NCBI RefSeq assembly: GCF_016820585.1
Contig: NZ_JADHDX010000008.1
Location: 1-64,000 of the forward strand
Direction of reading: 5' to 3'
DNA length: 64,000 bases
Origin: Arthrobacter beigongshangensis
GTDB lineage: Bacteria > Bacillota > Bacilli > Bacillales_A > Planococcaceae
Shown: positions 34,556 to 42,285 of the stretch, piece by piece
How positions within the stretch are numbered: the first letter of the stretch is position 1
Layout of the letters: each line of letters starts with the position of its first letter
The notes under the pieces: model-generated
What the model saw: the letters and a program-made list of their open reading frames with translations, nothing else
Database searches by the model: none
What the model was told of the DNA's origin: nothing
Made by a program: the position numbers and the translations under genes

Positions 34556-35449
34556 TTAGATTCCAAGATATTCTTCAAGCGTAATATTACGCTCGTAAAT
34601 AGCGGTTGCTTTTTCAATACCAACAAAACGAAAATGCCAGGATTCATGCATATAGCCTGTCACTGATTCTTTTCCCAAAGGATAGCGTAAGATGAAACCA
34701 AAGCGATGAGCGTTTGCCGCTACCCACTTGCCGGCTTCTGTCTCGCCAAAGGATGACGAAGCCCAATGTTTCTCAAAGTTCACTTCGCCAATATCAAATG
34801 CAAGTCCTGTTTGGTGTTCGGAATAACCTGGACGGGCACTGTATGTATCAGCTGCTTCCTTACCGTCACGCGCGACATATCGTTCGTAAAGCGTCGTCTG
34901 ATAGTCGAACGCTCTATATGTGCTAAAAGCTGTAAGTTTAAAGCCAGACAGCGTAGCTTCCGCTGCCATCTGATTAAACGCTTCACGTGCCGTCTTATCT
35001 TCACCTGGTGCAAATGTTGAAGGCAGGGGGTGCTTCTTATTAGCAACCAAAACTCCCTTTACGTATGTCGGCTCTGTAGGTAGTTTTTGGCCTTCAATAT
35101 AGCCACCATTATCAACGGTTGGACTCTGCTCTACATCCGTGTTCGGATCAGTAGTTTCTTCCGGGTCCTTAGCGGGCTCTTTTACAGGCTCATCCTCGTC
35201 AATTACAACTTCAGGTGGCTTCACTACAGCTGGCTCCTCTTTTTGAGGCTCAGTAGGCTCCACTTCAGGAGCTGTTGGCCCGAACGCTATTTGAAACTCC
35301 TTTAGACTCTTTTCCACACTCCAGTCGTTCATGCCGAGCCAAGTGACGAGTCCCGTCATAATAATTGCTGAAATGAACAACGTTATTGTTAGGGCCTTAC
35401 TTTGCCCTTTTTTCTTTTTTTGATAATTATATTTGGTTTTCTTTTTCAT
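34556..35449 (-). CDS. VanY-type D-alanyl-D-alanine carboxypeptidase, membrane-anchored
   Basis: 297 aa. A short basic N-terminus and one membrane helix (about 20-42) are followed by a Pro/Glu-rich linker (60-110) and a VanY/peptidase M15B domain: STYRAFDYQ, the zinc motif SEHQTGLAFDIG, and HESWHFRF near the C-terminus. It trims the terminal D-Ala of peptidoglycan stem peptides outside the membrane. A housekeeping wall-maturation enzyme is more likely than a vancomycin-resistance gene, as no van cluster is present. Confidence 0.9.
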   Translation of the reverse strand: MKKKTKYNYQKKKKGQSKALTITLFISAIIMTGLVTWLGMNDWSVEKSLKEFQIAFGPTAPEVEPTEPQKEEPAVVKPPEVVIDEDEPVKEPAKDPEETTDPNTDVEQSPTVDNGGYIEGQKLPTEPTYVKGVLVANKKHPLPSTFAPGEDKTAREAFNQMAAEATLSGFKLTAFSTYRAFDYQTTLYERYVARDGKEAADTYSARPGYSEHQTGLAFDIGEVNFEKHWASSSFGETEAGKWVAANAHRFGFILRYPLGKESVTGYMHESWHFRFVGIEKATAIYERNITLEEYLGI

Positions 35450-35565
35450 CGTAATGCCTTCCTTCTCACTATGTATATACAGTTTACCATCATTTCTCTT
35501 TCAAGTCTGCGTGTGCTATCATTTAATTCTCAACGAGTGTCATAATTTTTAAGGAGGTGTGGAGA

Positions 35566-36723
35566 ATGATGAATAACCAACGATGGCTGTCAATAAGCTT
35601 TCTCGCCTTCTTCTTTACATGGGGCGTATTCCTTCCCTATTGGACTGGTTGGTTAACCATTGAAAAAGGATTAACCGTTACTGCGGCAAGCGTAATTATG
35701 GGGGCAGGCATGGTTGCGCGAGCGCTGTCGACTTTTCTTATTTTCCCATATATGACACAAAGAATTTCGCTCATCCGAACAATGAGATGGCTGTCATTTT
35801 CAGCGCTTATTTTAGCACTTCTTTACTTACCAAATTCATCTTTCATTGTTTTGCTCGTCATTACAATACTTTTTAGCGCCATCTATCCGATGATTTTACC
35901 AGCGGTGGAAAGTGGTGCATCTATACTCATAAAGACAGATCGAATCCACTATGGTAAAAGTCGATCATTCGGCTCTTTCGCATATACCGTTGCCTTGCTA
36001 ATCATAGGGGCTGCTACGGCTATTTGGTCGGAGCAAGCCATTCTCTATTTGATGATTGCTGGATTAGCTGCTTCTACATTATTCTTTATGCGCCAAGCAC
36101 CAGCAGCTCTGCAAGTAAACCCTGTGAAGACGGATAAAATAAAATACTCCAGTGACATCAAGGCGCTCTTTAGCTCGAAAGGCTTCGCTGTCGTGTTACT
36201 TCTAGTCATTTTATTGCAAGGTGCACACGCCTCCTATTATAATTTTGGCTTCATCTTTCTAGATGATCTTGGCGTGAACGGATTTTACATAGGCGTCATT
36301 TTAAATATTGCAGTCATATTTGAAATTTTATTTTTCATACAGGCTGACAAATGGCTCGGCAATATGCGGGTTTCTACGATGTTCCTGATTGCCGGAATTG
36401 GTTCTACGGTCAGATGGTTGGCCATTTTCCTATTCCCTTTCACATCTGTTTTCATCGGGAGTCAACTTTTACACGCGGCATCGTTCGGTGTGGCTCATTT
36501 CGCATTTATTAAATTCATTTCGGAAAAACTACCACACCACCAAATTGCAGCTGCACAAGGAATGTATGCTGCATTTGCAATGAGTCTGAGTACAGCTATT
36601 CTAACATTCCCGGGTGGCTACTTATACGATATTTCACCAAGACTAGCGTTTCTCGGCATGATAGTTTGTACTGTTCCATCCATTTTCATTGTCTTCCTGA
36701 CCCGAAAAAAATACGCTTACTAA
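35566..36723 (+). CDS. MFS transporter, PPP/YwbF-like (HcaT/nucleoside-type fold)
   Basis: 385 aa with 12 predicted helices. It begins with the SFLAFFFTWGVFLPYWTGWL pattern typical of MFS_1-like/HcaT proteins such as B. subtilis YwbF. Helix 5 YGKSRSFGSFAYTVA fits the same family. Substrate unknown. The ATG at 35566 lies 7 nt after AAGGAGGT; the GTG nine bases upstream overlaps the SD. Confidence 0.83.
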   Translation: MMNNQRWLSISFLAFFFTWGVFLPYWTGWLTIEKGLTVTAASVIMGAGMVARALSTFLIFPYMTQRISLIRTMRWLSFSALILALLYLPNSSFIVLLVITILFSAIYPMILPAVESGASILIKTDRIHYGKSRSFGSFAYTVALLIIGAATAIWSEQAILYLMIAGLAASTLFFMRQAPAALQVNPVKTDKIKYSSDIKALFSSKGFAVVLLLVILLQGAHASYYNFGFIFLDDLGVNGFYIGVILNIAVIFEILFFIQADKWLGNMRVSTMFLIAGIGSTVRWLAIFLFPFTSVFIGSQLLHAASFGVAHFAFIKFISEKLPHHQIAAAQGMYAAFAMSLSTAILTFPGGYLYDISPRLAFLGMIVCTVPSIFIVFLTRKKYAY

Positions 36724-36730
36724 CACTCTA

Positions 36731-36776
36731 AAAGGACGCACAAAGGGAATTTCAGTTCCCTATGTGCGTCCTTTCT
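36731..36776. terminator. Bidirectional terminator
   Basis: AAAGGACGCACA / TGTGCGTCCTTT with an inner AGGGAA / TTCCCT stem, between the MFS gene and the convergent small membrane-protein gene. Confidence 0.9.
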
Positions 36777-37025
36777 TCAACTCACCAAAGTAAAAATGAG
36801 TAACACGATAAATGTAACACCAAAAAAGAGTGCCATCCACCGCATCCACTTCGCCTCACGTTCCAATCCTTGATCCTGAAAAGATTTTGCACGTGCTCCA
36901 TTCGTCAATGAAAAGAGTGCAACCATCGTCAATACAACATAGCCAAAGTTCAGTTGAATAATAAAATAGAGTGACGCAAGAAATGCCACTACAATTCCAA
37001 TACCAAACACCCATTTCACTTGCAT
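36777..37025 (-). CDS. Small membrane protein (82 aa), function unknown
   Basis: 82 aa from an ATG at 37025 after GAGAGGCG; three predicted membrane helices separated by a charged loop (ARAKSFQDQGLEREAKWM). I do not recognise a named family. The frame is open upstream to 37079 and overlaps the yidC stop, but a strong terminator lies inside that extension, so the downstream ATG is preferred. The same strand as yidC suggests expression by read-through. Confidence 0.7.
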   Translation of the reverse strand: MQVKWVFGIGIVVAFLASLYFIIQLNFGYVVLTMVALFSLTNGARAKSFQDQGLEREAKWMRWMALFFGVTFIVLLIFTLVS

Positions 37026-37041
37026 ACGCCTCTCAACCTCC

Positions 37042-37070
37042 AAAAAAAGACCGGAGATTGCTCTCCAGTC
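37042..37070 (-). terminator. Terminator of yidC
   Basis: Minus strand GACTGGAGA / TCTCCGGTC stem with a 4-nt loop and T7. It lies between the yidC stop and the start of the small membrane-protein gene. Confidence 0.85.
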
Positions 37071-37075
37071 TACTT

Positions 37076-37930
37076 TCATTTATTGCCATCATTCTTTTTT
37101 TCTAGCTTTTTTGGTTCATCGACTTCTTCTGTTGATTCAACAGCTTCTTCTACCACTTCTTCTTTAACTACTGGTTGGACTTCCTTGTAGTAAAACTTAC
37201 GTCCTAAATACGTTTGGAAGATTAAAAGAATTCCTCCAACTGCCCAGTACAAAGGTAAAGCCGACATCGCCTTGAATGATATGAACATAATCATAATTGG
37301 AGACATATAGATGAACATTTTCATCTGCTTCTGTTGCTGTTCAGGCATTGTCCAAAGTGAAACACGTGCTTGAACAAAGTACACGACACCCGCCAACACC
37401 ATCATAATCATATCCGGTTCCCCAAGATTGAACCATAGGAATTGATGCGATTTTACATCTGGCGAATAAAGAATAGCGAAATAGAGACCCATAATAATTG
37501 GCATCTGGATGATCAATGGTAGACAGCCCATATTCAGCGGGTTGACTCCGTGCTTCGAATAGAGCCCCATCATCTCCTGCTGAAGCTTAGCTTGCCCTTC
37601 TTTATCATCTTTTTCTTTCGCTTCTTTAATGCGTTTTTGAATATCTTCCATTTCTGGACGAAGTGCATCCATCTTCACTTTCATATTTTGCTGCGACTTA
37701 TAGTTTTTCAGCATAAGTGGCATAAGAACTAGCCGGATCAATACTGTAATCAATATAATCGCAAGACCATAGCTACCATTGAACTGATTGCTAAAGAATT
37801 CTAATAACCAATCCATCGGCTTAACAAAAATAGAATAAAACTTACCCTCTTTGTTCTCAACACCGGCACAACCACTTAGGAAAACAGCAGTCATCATTAA
37901 CATTGTCACTAACCCAATTTTCTTTTTCAT
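37076..37930 (-). CDS. yidC: YidC/Oxa1 membrane protein insertase
   Basis: 284-aa lipoprotein-type YidC. Signal peptide with lipobox LSGC (Cys21), five membrane helices, the conserved arginine in ITVLIRLVLMPLM, and a C-terminal acidic/basic tail. It inserts proteins into the membrane with or without SecYEG. Bacillales usually have two paralogues (SpoIIIJ and YqjG); I cannot tell which this is. There is no MifM-like leader ORF in the 58-nt upstream gap, and rnpA/rpmH are not adjacent. Confidence 0.93.
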   Translation of the reverse strand: MKKKIGLVTMLMMTAVFLSGCAGVENKEGKFYSIFVKPMDWLLEFFSNQFNGSYGLAIILITVLIRLVLMPLMLKNYKSQQNMKVKMDALRPEMEDIQKRIKEAKEKDDKEGQAKLQQEMMGLYSKHGVNPLNMGCLPLIIQMPIIMGLYFAILYSPDVKSHQFLWFNLGEPDMIMMVLAGVVYFVQARVSLWTMPEQQQKQMKMFIYMSPIMIMFISFKAMSALPLYWAVGGILLIFQTYLGRKFYYKEVQPVVKEEVVEEAVESTEEVDEPKKLEKKNDGNK

Positions 37931-37988
37931 CTGAGCTCACCTTCACTAATTCAAACTACTGCAAAGTATACCCTAGTTAGCTACCTGA

Positions 37989-38792
37989 TTACAACGATTG
38001 ACCGTCCATAGATTGGTTTTTTTCTTCCGGAATTGTGAACTGAAGGTAATCCCCTGTTAAACTACGACGAAATTCCCTTGGTGTTTGTCCCGTATATTTC
38101 TTGAATATACGTGTAAAATAGCTTTGGTTACAAAAAAAGAATCGGTTTGAAATATCAGCAATTTTTTTATCTGAAAAACGCAGATAATATTGTGATTCTT
38201 CCACTTTACGAATGTTAATATATTCAACGAGTGTGGATCCTGTATTCCCTCGGAATATACGCGATAGATGGCTTGCGCTGACGTTAAAATTCTTCGCAAT
38301 ATCCTCTACAGTGAGCAACGTCTCAATCCTTTCATCAATGTAGCGAATGACGCTGTTCACGGTATTATGCATAAGTATCGGTCGTTTTTTTTCTGCCAGC
38401 ACATGCATATAAAATTCAATGAGCTCATCCGCCACTTCAATTGCATTGTCATTATTCAGTTTCGAATCTATCACCATAAAACAAACAGTATTGAATGTAA
38501 ACGCCTTGTTAGCGACGCGTGGATTACTTTCTAGCGACCTGGCCATCATCGAAGACAATGACACTAAATAATATTTAACTGCATTTATGCTACCATTCTC
38601 CCCGAGCACCGGTATACAGTTGATAACTTCTCGCACCGCCTGATGTGCTTCTGTTTTTTCCCTTAACAACAGATGATGCAGCAACTTCTTTTCTACAGTA
38701 AAAAAAGATATGGAGTCTTCCTTCTTTCTGCTTTGTTCAACTTCATGCATCAAAGCTTCAGTAGACGCTATTTTCTGCCCCCCGATTTGCAT
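37989..38792 (-). CDS. AraC-family transcriptional regulator
   Basis: 267 aa. The C-terminal 100 residues hold two HTHs (TVEDIAKNFNVSASHLSRIF and ISNRFFFCNQSYFTRIFKKY) ending in TGQTPREFRRSL. The N-terminal part (1-150) has no recognisable ligand domain; it is helical and may resemble the YesN-type regulator core. AAAGGGTG precedes the ATG. The target is unknown; the gene stands alone. Confidence 0.88.
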   Translation of the reverse strand: MQIGGQKIASTEALMHEVEQSRKKEDSISFFTVEKKLLHHLLLREKTEAHQAVREVINCIPVLGENGSINAVKYYLVSLSSMMARSLESNPRVANKAFTFNTVCFMVIDSKLNNDNAIEVADELIEFYMHVLAEKKRPILMHNTVNSVIRYIDERIETLLTVEDIAKNFNVSASHLSRIFRGNTGSTLVEYINIRKVEESQYYLRFSDKKIADISNRFFFCNQSYFTRIFKKYTGQTPREFRRSLTGDYLQFTIPEEKNQSMDGQSL

Positions 38793-38883
38793 CTAATCAC
38801 CCTTTTCATTCTTTTTATTAACAAAACGTTGGTTTTATTTCGAATCTATATTTTAATTGTATAGATTATTAACTTATTTTCAA

Positions 38884-38920
38884 CAAAAAAATGCTTCTTT
38901 ATTATGTAAGAAGCATTTTC
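38884..38920 (-). terminator. Terminator of ytxH-like gene
   Basis: AATGCTTCTT / AAGAAGCATT stem followed on the minus strand by T7. Confidence 0.87.
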
Positions 38921-38931
38921 TATGAAACATT

Positions 38932-39273
38932 TTACTGTTGGTCTGAAGTGCCTTGCTCTTTCTTGTGATAAAGCCCATCCGTTTCGGACGTCATCTTCAC
39001 GTTATCCTCAACTTCTTGGTTATAGTAATGGACACTTGTCTGAGCCCCTTCGCTTACCATTTTATTGTCCTGAATATCATATGGGTCTGAGTGACCAACT
39101 TTTGTTTCCGAAGAACGGTTAAGCTTTTGTGATCCTATAAAAGAATCCACTTTAGTTTTCATATTATTGAAGGCCACTTGTGCCTTATCACGGTTTTCTT
39201 TTTTACTAAAATACGCATAAGCACCCGCTGCCATCGTCGCTATCAGTAGGCTGTTATTTCTTTTACGTGCCAT
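38932..39273 (-). CDS. Small sigma-B-type stress protein, YtxH-like
   Basis: 113 aa: a basic N-terminus, one short hydrophobic segment (LLIATMAAGAYAYF), then a hydrophilic, charged tail. This layout resembles YtxH general stress proteins, but similarity is weak. GGAGGAATG precedes the ATG. A near-consensus sigma-B promoter lies 45 nt upstream, which fits a stress role. Function unknown. Confidence 0.72.
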   Translation of the reverse strand: MARKRNNSLLIATMAAGAYAYFSKKENRDKAQVAFNNMKTKVDSFIGSQKLNRSSETKVGHSDPYDIQDNKMVSEGAQTSVHYYNQEVEDNVKMTSETDGLYHKKEQGTSDQQ

Positions 39274-39317
39274 TTACATCATTCCTCCAAACTTAGATTC
39301 AAATCCTCTATCATAGT

Positions 39318-39343
39318 GTACCCGCTTATTATGGTTTACAAAC
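39318..39343 (-). promoter_or_regulatory. Sigma-B promoter of the YtxH-like gene
   Basis: Minus strand GTTTGT (39338-39343), 14 bp, GGGTAC (39318-39323). Confidence 0.82.
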
Positions 39344-39473
39344 TTTCTTTTTCTTGTGCATTTCAATCGTCTTCATAATCACATTTTTGTTATATAACAT
39401 TTTGATGACAACAGTAGTTTTCATCCTCATAATTTGTTATGATGACAAAAAGAAATACTGAGGTGACAGTGCA

Positions 39474-39968
39474 ATGATCCGACTGATGACAGCCAAGGAT
39501 AGTGCGCATGTTCAACATATTGCTCGTGTAACTTGGTACGAAACATATAATGGTCTTATTCCTGAAGATATTCAGAAAAAATTTATCGATCGGTCTTATT
39601 CAAATGCTATGATGCTAAAACGCATGGAGAAATCTACTGTACTGATTGCAGAGTGCGAGGGAATGCCTATCGGTTTTGCCAACTTCACTAAAAAAGATGA
39701 AGATGGTGATTCTGAATTGACGGCGATGTATATTTTACCGTCACATCAGTCTATTGGCTATGGGGAAAAATTACTTAAACACGCACTGTCCATGTTAAGT
39801 GGCGCACAACAGTTTTTTGTCTATGTAGATGGACGCAATTCCAATGGACGTGCTTTTTACGAAAAGCATGGCTTTGAGCTACTAGATGTATTTGAAGAAT
39901 ATTTCGAAGGCCATCTCGTTGAAACAGCACAATATGTCTATTATATTCATAATACCGTCTGTATATGA
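39474..39968 (+). CDS. GNAT-family N-acetyltransferase
   Basis: 164 aa with the GNAT fold: a central ELTAMYILPSHQSIGYGEKLL (acetyl-CoA loop of the QxxGxG/A type, here QSIGYG) and C-terminal NSNGRAFYEKHGFELLD. Substrate unknown. GAGGTGACAG precedes the ATG. Monocistronic, ended by a strong bidirectional terminator. Confidence 0.88.
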   Translation: MIRLMTAKDSAHVQHIARVTWYETYNGLIPEDIQKKFIDRSYSNAMMLKRMEKSTVLIAECEGMPIGFANFTKKDEDGDSELTAMYILPSHQSIGYGEKLLKHALSMLSGAQQFFVYVDGRNSNGRAFYEKHGFELLDVFEEYFEGHLVETAQYVYYIHNTVCI

Positions 39969-39973
39969 TCCAA

Positions 39974-40015
39974 AACAAACCGCTTTCCTCCATGTAGAGG
40001 AAAGCGGTTTGTTTG
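39974..40015. terminator. Bidirectional terminator, GNAT / DUF4064 genes
   Basis: AAACAAACCGCTTTCCTC and its exact complement form an 18-bp stem with a 6-nt loop between convergent genes. Confidence 0.92.
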
Positions 40016-40021
40016 TGATTT

Positions 40022-40492
40022 TTATAGCGGTCTCATCGTTCCATCATACGAATCATCTGTAAACGGTGCTTTGTCTGTTAGTGGCGGTTTTCTTGTAAAG
40101 CATAGAATTCCAGCGATATAAAGAAGAATCGATGGGATGGAAATAAATCCAGCCAACACCCCTGCGATAATAAACAGTATACCGGCAAGCTTAGGGTTTT
40201 TATCGTTCCAAATCTTCACAATACCGACAATTGTCAATATCAAACTGATGATAAGAGCAATGACGATAAACCACAATGTACCTCCGAAGAGATCAAAAAA
40301 TACATTCAAAACTTCAATATCCTCGGGCTTTATTGCAGGATCTAAAAGTAGCTCCTGTTCTAGACCGCTCCAGAACATTGGATCTTCTTTCATAAAATTA
40401 AATAGCGACACCAAACCAACGCTTATAATGATACCTATTAATGATAGTACGGCACTTATAATGGATAAGGATTTTTCTGCGGTACGCTTCAT
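40022..40492 (-). CDS. DUF4064 membrane protein
   Basis: 156 aa with four predicted membrane helices in the DUF4064 pattern: AEKSLSIISAVLSLIGI at the start, a loop of acidic residues, then WFIVIALIISLILTIVGIVKI and a Gly-rich final helix. Function unknown. The ATG at 40492 follows GAAAGGGG; the upstream ATG at 40501 is too close to that SD. Confidence 0.83.
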   Translation of the reverse strand: MKRTAEKSLSIISAVLSLIGIIISVGLVSLFNFMKEDPMFWSGLEQELLLDPAIKPEDIEVLNVFFDLFGGTLWFIVIALIISLILTIVGIVKIWNDKNPKLAGILFIIAGVLAGFISIPSILLYIAGILCFTRKPPLTDKAPFTDDSYDGTMRPL

Positions 40493-40548
40493 AAAGTGCA
40501 CCCCTTTCTTTTATTCTCTATATGAGTATACGTTATTTGGAAGAATAG

Positions 40549-40574
40549 GTTTCACTTTTTTTCAAATAGGGTAC
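40549..40574 (+). promoter_or_regulatory. Sigma-B promoter of a 32-aa peptide gene
   Basis: GTTTCA (40549-40554), 14 bp, GGGTAC (40569-40574), 49 nt upstream of the ATG. Confidence 0.78.
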
Positions 40575-40622
40575 TAAATATATATGTAACAACTACAACT
40601 GAAGAGAAAGGGGACGTTACGA

Positions 40623-40721
40623 ATGGAAAAATGGCCAACCTTTAGTCCAGCAGACCTATTGTACACCGTCGCCGGTGCATCTATGTTAACAGGTATTTTG
40701 TATTTCATTATTTTATTGTGA
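40623..40721 (+). CDS. Small membrane peptide, 32 aa, sigma-B-type promoter
   Basis: Frame MEKWPTFSPADLLYTVAGAS followed by a hydrophobic 12-residue end; one membrane helix. AAAGGGG lies 9 nt before the ATG, and a strong terminator follows 40 nt after the stop. A sigma-B promoter upstream suggests a stress-induced micropeptide. Family not recognised. Confidence 0.68.
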   Translation: MEKWPTFSPADLLYTVAGASMLTGILYFIILL

Positions 40722-40759
40722 GGGATTAGACATGCAGTCAGTATTTTTAGTATTACAAT

Positions 40760-40801
40760 AAAAGGCAATCCGTCGGAAGCACTCAGCGGATTGCCTTTTA
40801 T
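40760..40801. terminator. Bidirectional terminator
   Basis: AAAGGCAATCCG / CGGATTGCCTTT stem, serving the 32-aa peptide gene and the convergent GNAT gene. Confidence 0.88.
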
Positions 40802-40821
40802 AATTATGCCCAAATTTGGAA

Positions 40822-41103
40822 TTATACTTTGACATCGTCATAGTCTTGATAACGTTCGAACGCAGACACTACATAGGAGCAAACAGGCTCCATTTTCAAT
40901 TCGTTGCCGCGTGCATAGTCAGCAGCGCGATCTAGCAATGCCTTTGCAACGCCTTGCCCGCGAAGAACAGGTGACACGAATGTGTGATCCATCACCATAA
41001 CATCTCCAAGAAGTGTCCACGTAATTTCAGCAAGCAGCTCGCCTTCTTTTTCGTGGCGGAATGCAAAAGCATCTCCACCTAATTCTACAAATTCAAATTC
41101 CAT
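40822..41103 (-). CDS. Small GNAT-family acetyltransferase (YjdJ/YhcJ-type)
   Basis: 93 aa, a minimal GNAT domain of the YjdJ type: MDHTFVSPVLRGQGVAKALL contains the acetyl-CoA loop RGQGVA, and the C-terminus CSYVVSAFERYQDY is characteristic. Substrate unknown. The ATG at 41103 follows GAGAGGGG; the longer frame to 41124 includes that SD. Confidence 0.87.
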   Translation of the reverse strand: MEFEFVELGGDAFAFRHEKEGELLAEITWTLLGDVMVMDHTFVSPVLRGQGVAKALLDRAADYARGNELKMEPVCSYVVSAFERYQDYDDVKV

Positions 41104-41138
41104 TTTCACTACCCCTCTCCACAAGCTTCGTTTTAACT

Positions 41139-41328
41139 TTATTCAGCAGAAGTCCCCCACTTCTATAAATGGTGGGATGAATGCTAGACATGCATTTAAT
41201 TCAGTGGGGGTTCAAAACCCCAGCTGAATCAAGTTAAGCCTCCGGCAGATATCACAGATTTTGAAGGGAGTTAATTGCGCAAGCGCAATTCAAAATCTGG
41301 ACGCAATTACGCCGAGGCGTAATTGATT
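41139..41328 (+). repeat. Dispersed structured repeat, copy B (fullest copy)
   Basis: Hairpin 1 CCCAC-N11-GTGGG (41156-41176); hairpin 2 TTCAGTGGGG / CCCCAGCTGAA (41200-41228); linker AAGCCTCCGGCAGATATCAC; hairpin 3 CAGATTTTGAA / TTCAAAATCTG (41255-41299) with an inner TTGCGC / GCGCAA; hairpin 4 CAATTACGCC / GGCGTAATTG (41304-41325). It fills the gap between two minus-strand genes. Confidence 0.85.
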
Positions 41329-41330
41329 AA

Positions 41331-42227
41331 TTACTTAAACCATGATTGAATGGAGTCAAAAATATTCGTAAAGAAATTTTTCACTGCATCCCAAAAACCT
41401 GGGTCAATTTCTCCAAGCTTATCTTTAATTTTGGATGCCATATCGTCTAGTTGTTCAGATAGCTTACTGAAATCGATGTCCAATTTACTAATTCGATCCA
41501 TCAAATCAATGAGTAATTGACGATCTGCTGCGCTTAACTCGATATTTAGCTTCTTTAATTGCTCAGAAACAATTTTTTCAACTTCTTCTTTTGTTGCAGG
41601 TTTTTGCTCTGCAATTTGTTTTTTAATTTCCGTTAACAGTTCGGATACTTTATCACTGTCAACGCCCACTTCTTGTGCAAATTTTGTCGCCAAATTCAAT
41701 TCATCGTTTGCGACATCTGTTCGTTCCGTGTCAAGCGTTTCACCTGACACCTCATAGGCTTTATAAATACCCACTAATGCGGAATGTCCTGTCACTTTTT
41801 TTGGTGATGCAACCTCTACAATCGCATCCTCAATTCCGGCCGTCAACATGGCATTCGCATACATATCTGGCGTTACCTGCGTAATATTCCCCTCAGTCAC
41901 AATTGAAATCACAAGTCCTTTACCTGCATCTCGTCTTGTAATTTTAGCCGATGAATACATCCTTGCTTTACTGTCGCCATCTTTAATATATTTTACAAGA
42001 TCACTGCCGTCGACCGTAATCTCTTCTACTTCTGCCTCTTTAGCAACGCCTAAGCTCGCCTTTACACTTTCTTTTTCAGCATCAGATAGGTTAGCACCAT
42101 AAACAACGATTGGCACGCCTAACTTTTCATCAATAACAGTGTCGTCTGCATGGACAAATCCAGGCGCTAAAATACTAACTGCCAATACAGCCACCAACAT
42201 CCTAGTAACTAAACGTTTCACATACAT
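41331..42227 (-). CDS. DUF1002 secreted protein (YpuA-like)
   Basis: 298 aa. Signal peptide (1-27, cleavage probably after HAD/VHA), then a DUF1002 domain (VPIVVYGANLSDAEKESV; GLVISIVTEGNITQVTPDMYANAMLTAG). The C-terminal half is helical, with coiled-coil potential (KEEVEKIVSEQLKKL) and an aromatic end. B. subtilis YpuA is the homologue; function unknown. The gene stops inside the tail of the structured repeat. Confidence 0.88.
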   Translation of the reverse strand: MYVKRLVTRMLVAVLAVSILAPGFVHADDTVIDEKLGVPIVVYGANLSDAEKESVKASLGVAKEAEVEEITVDGSDLVKYIKDGDSKARMYSSAKITRRDAGKGLVISIVTEGNITQVTPDMYANAMLTAGIEDAIVEVASPKKVTGHSALVGIYKAYEVSGETLDTERTDVANDELNLATKFAQEVGVDSDKVSELLTEIKKQIAEQKPATKEEVEKIVSEQLKKLNIELSAADRQLLIDLMDRISKLDIDFSKLSEQLDDMASKIKDKLGEIDPGFWDAVKNFFTNIFDSIQSWFK

Positions 42228-42285
42228 TCCTCCTTGTTATACGAATTAGTACGATTCGGAGTCAGAAAAGTTCCCATTTCGTAGG

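Noticed and set aside
34556..35449. Vancomycin-resistance vanY
   Set aside because: No vanR/S/H/A/X genes nearby; such carboxypeptidases are common housekeeping genes in Bacillales.
37960..37990. Sigma-B promoter upstream of yidC (GGGTAT on minus strand)
   Set aside because: The best -35 (GTTGTA) is 16 bp away and poor; spacing outside the usual 12-15.
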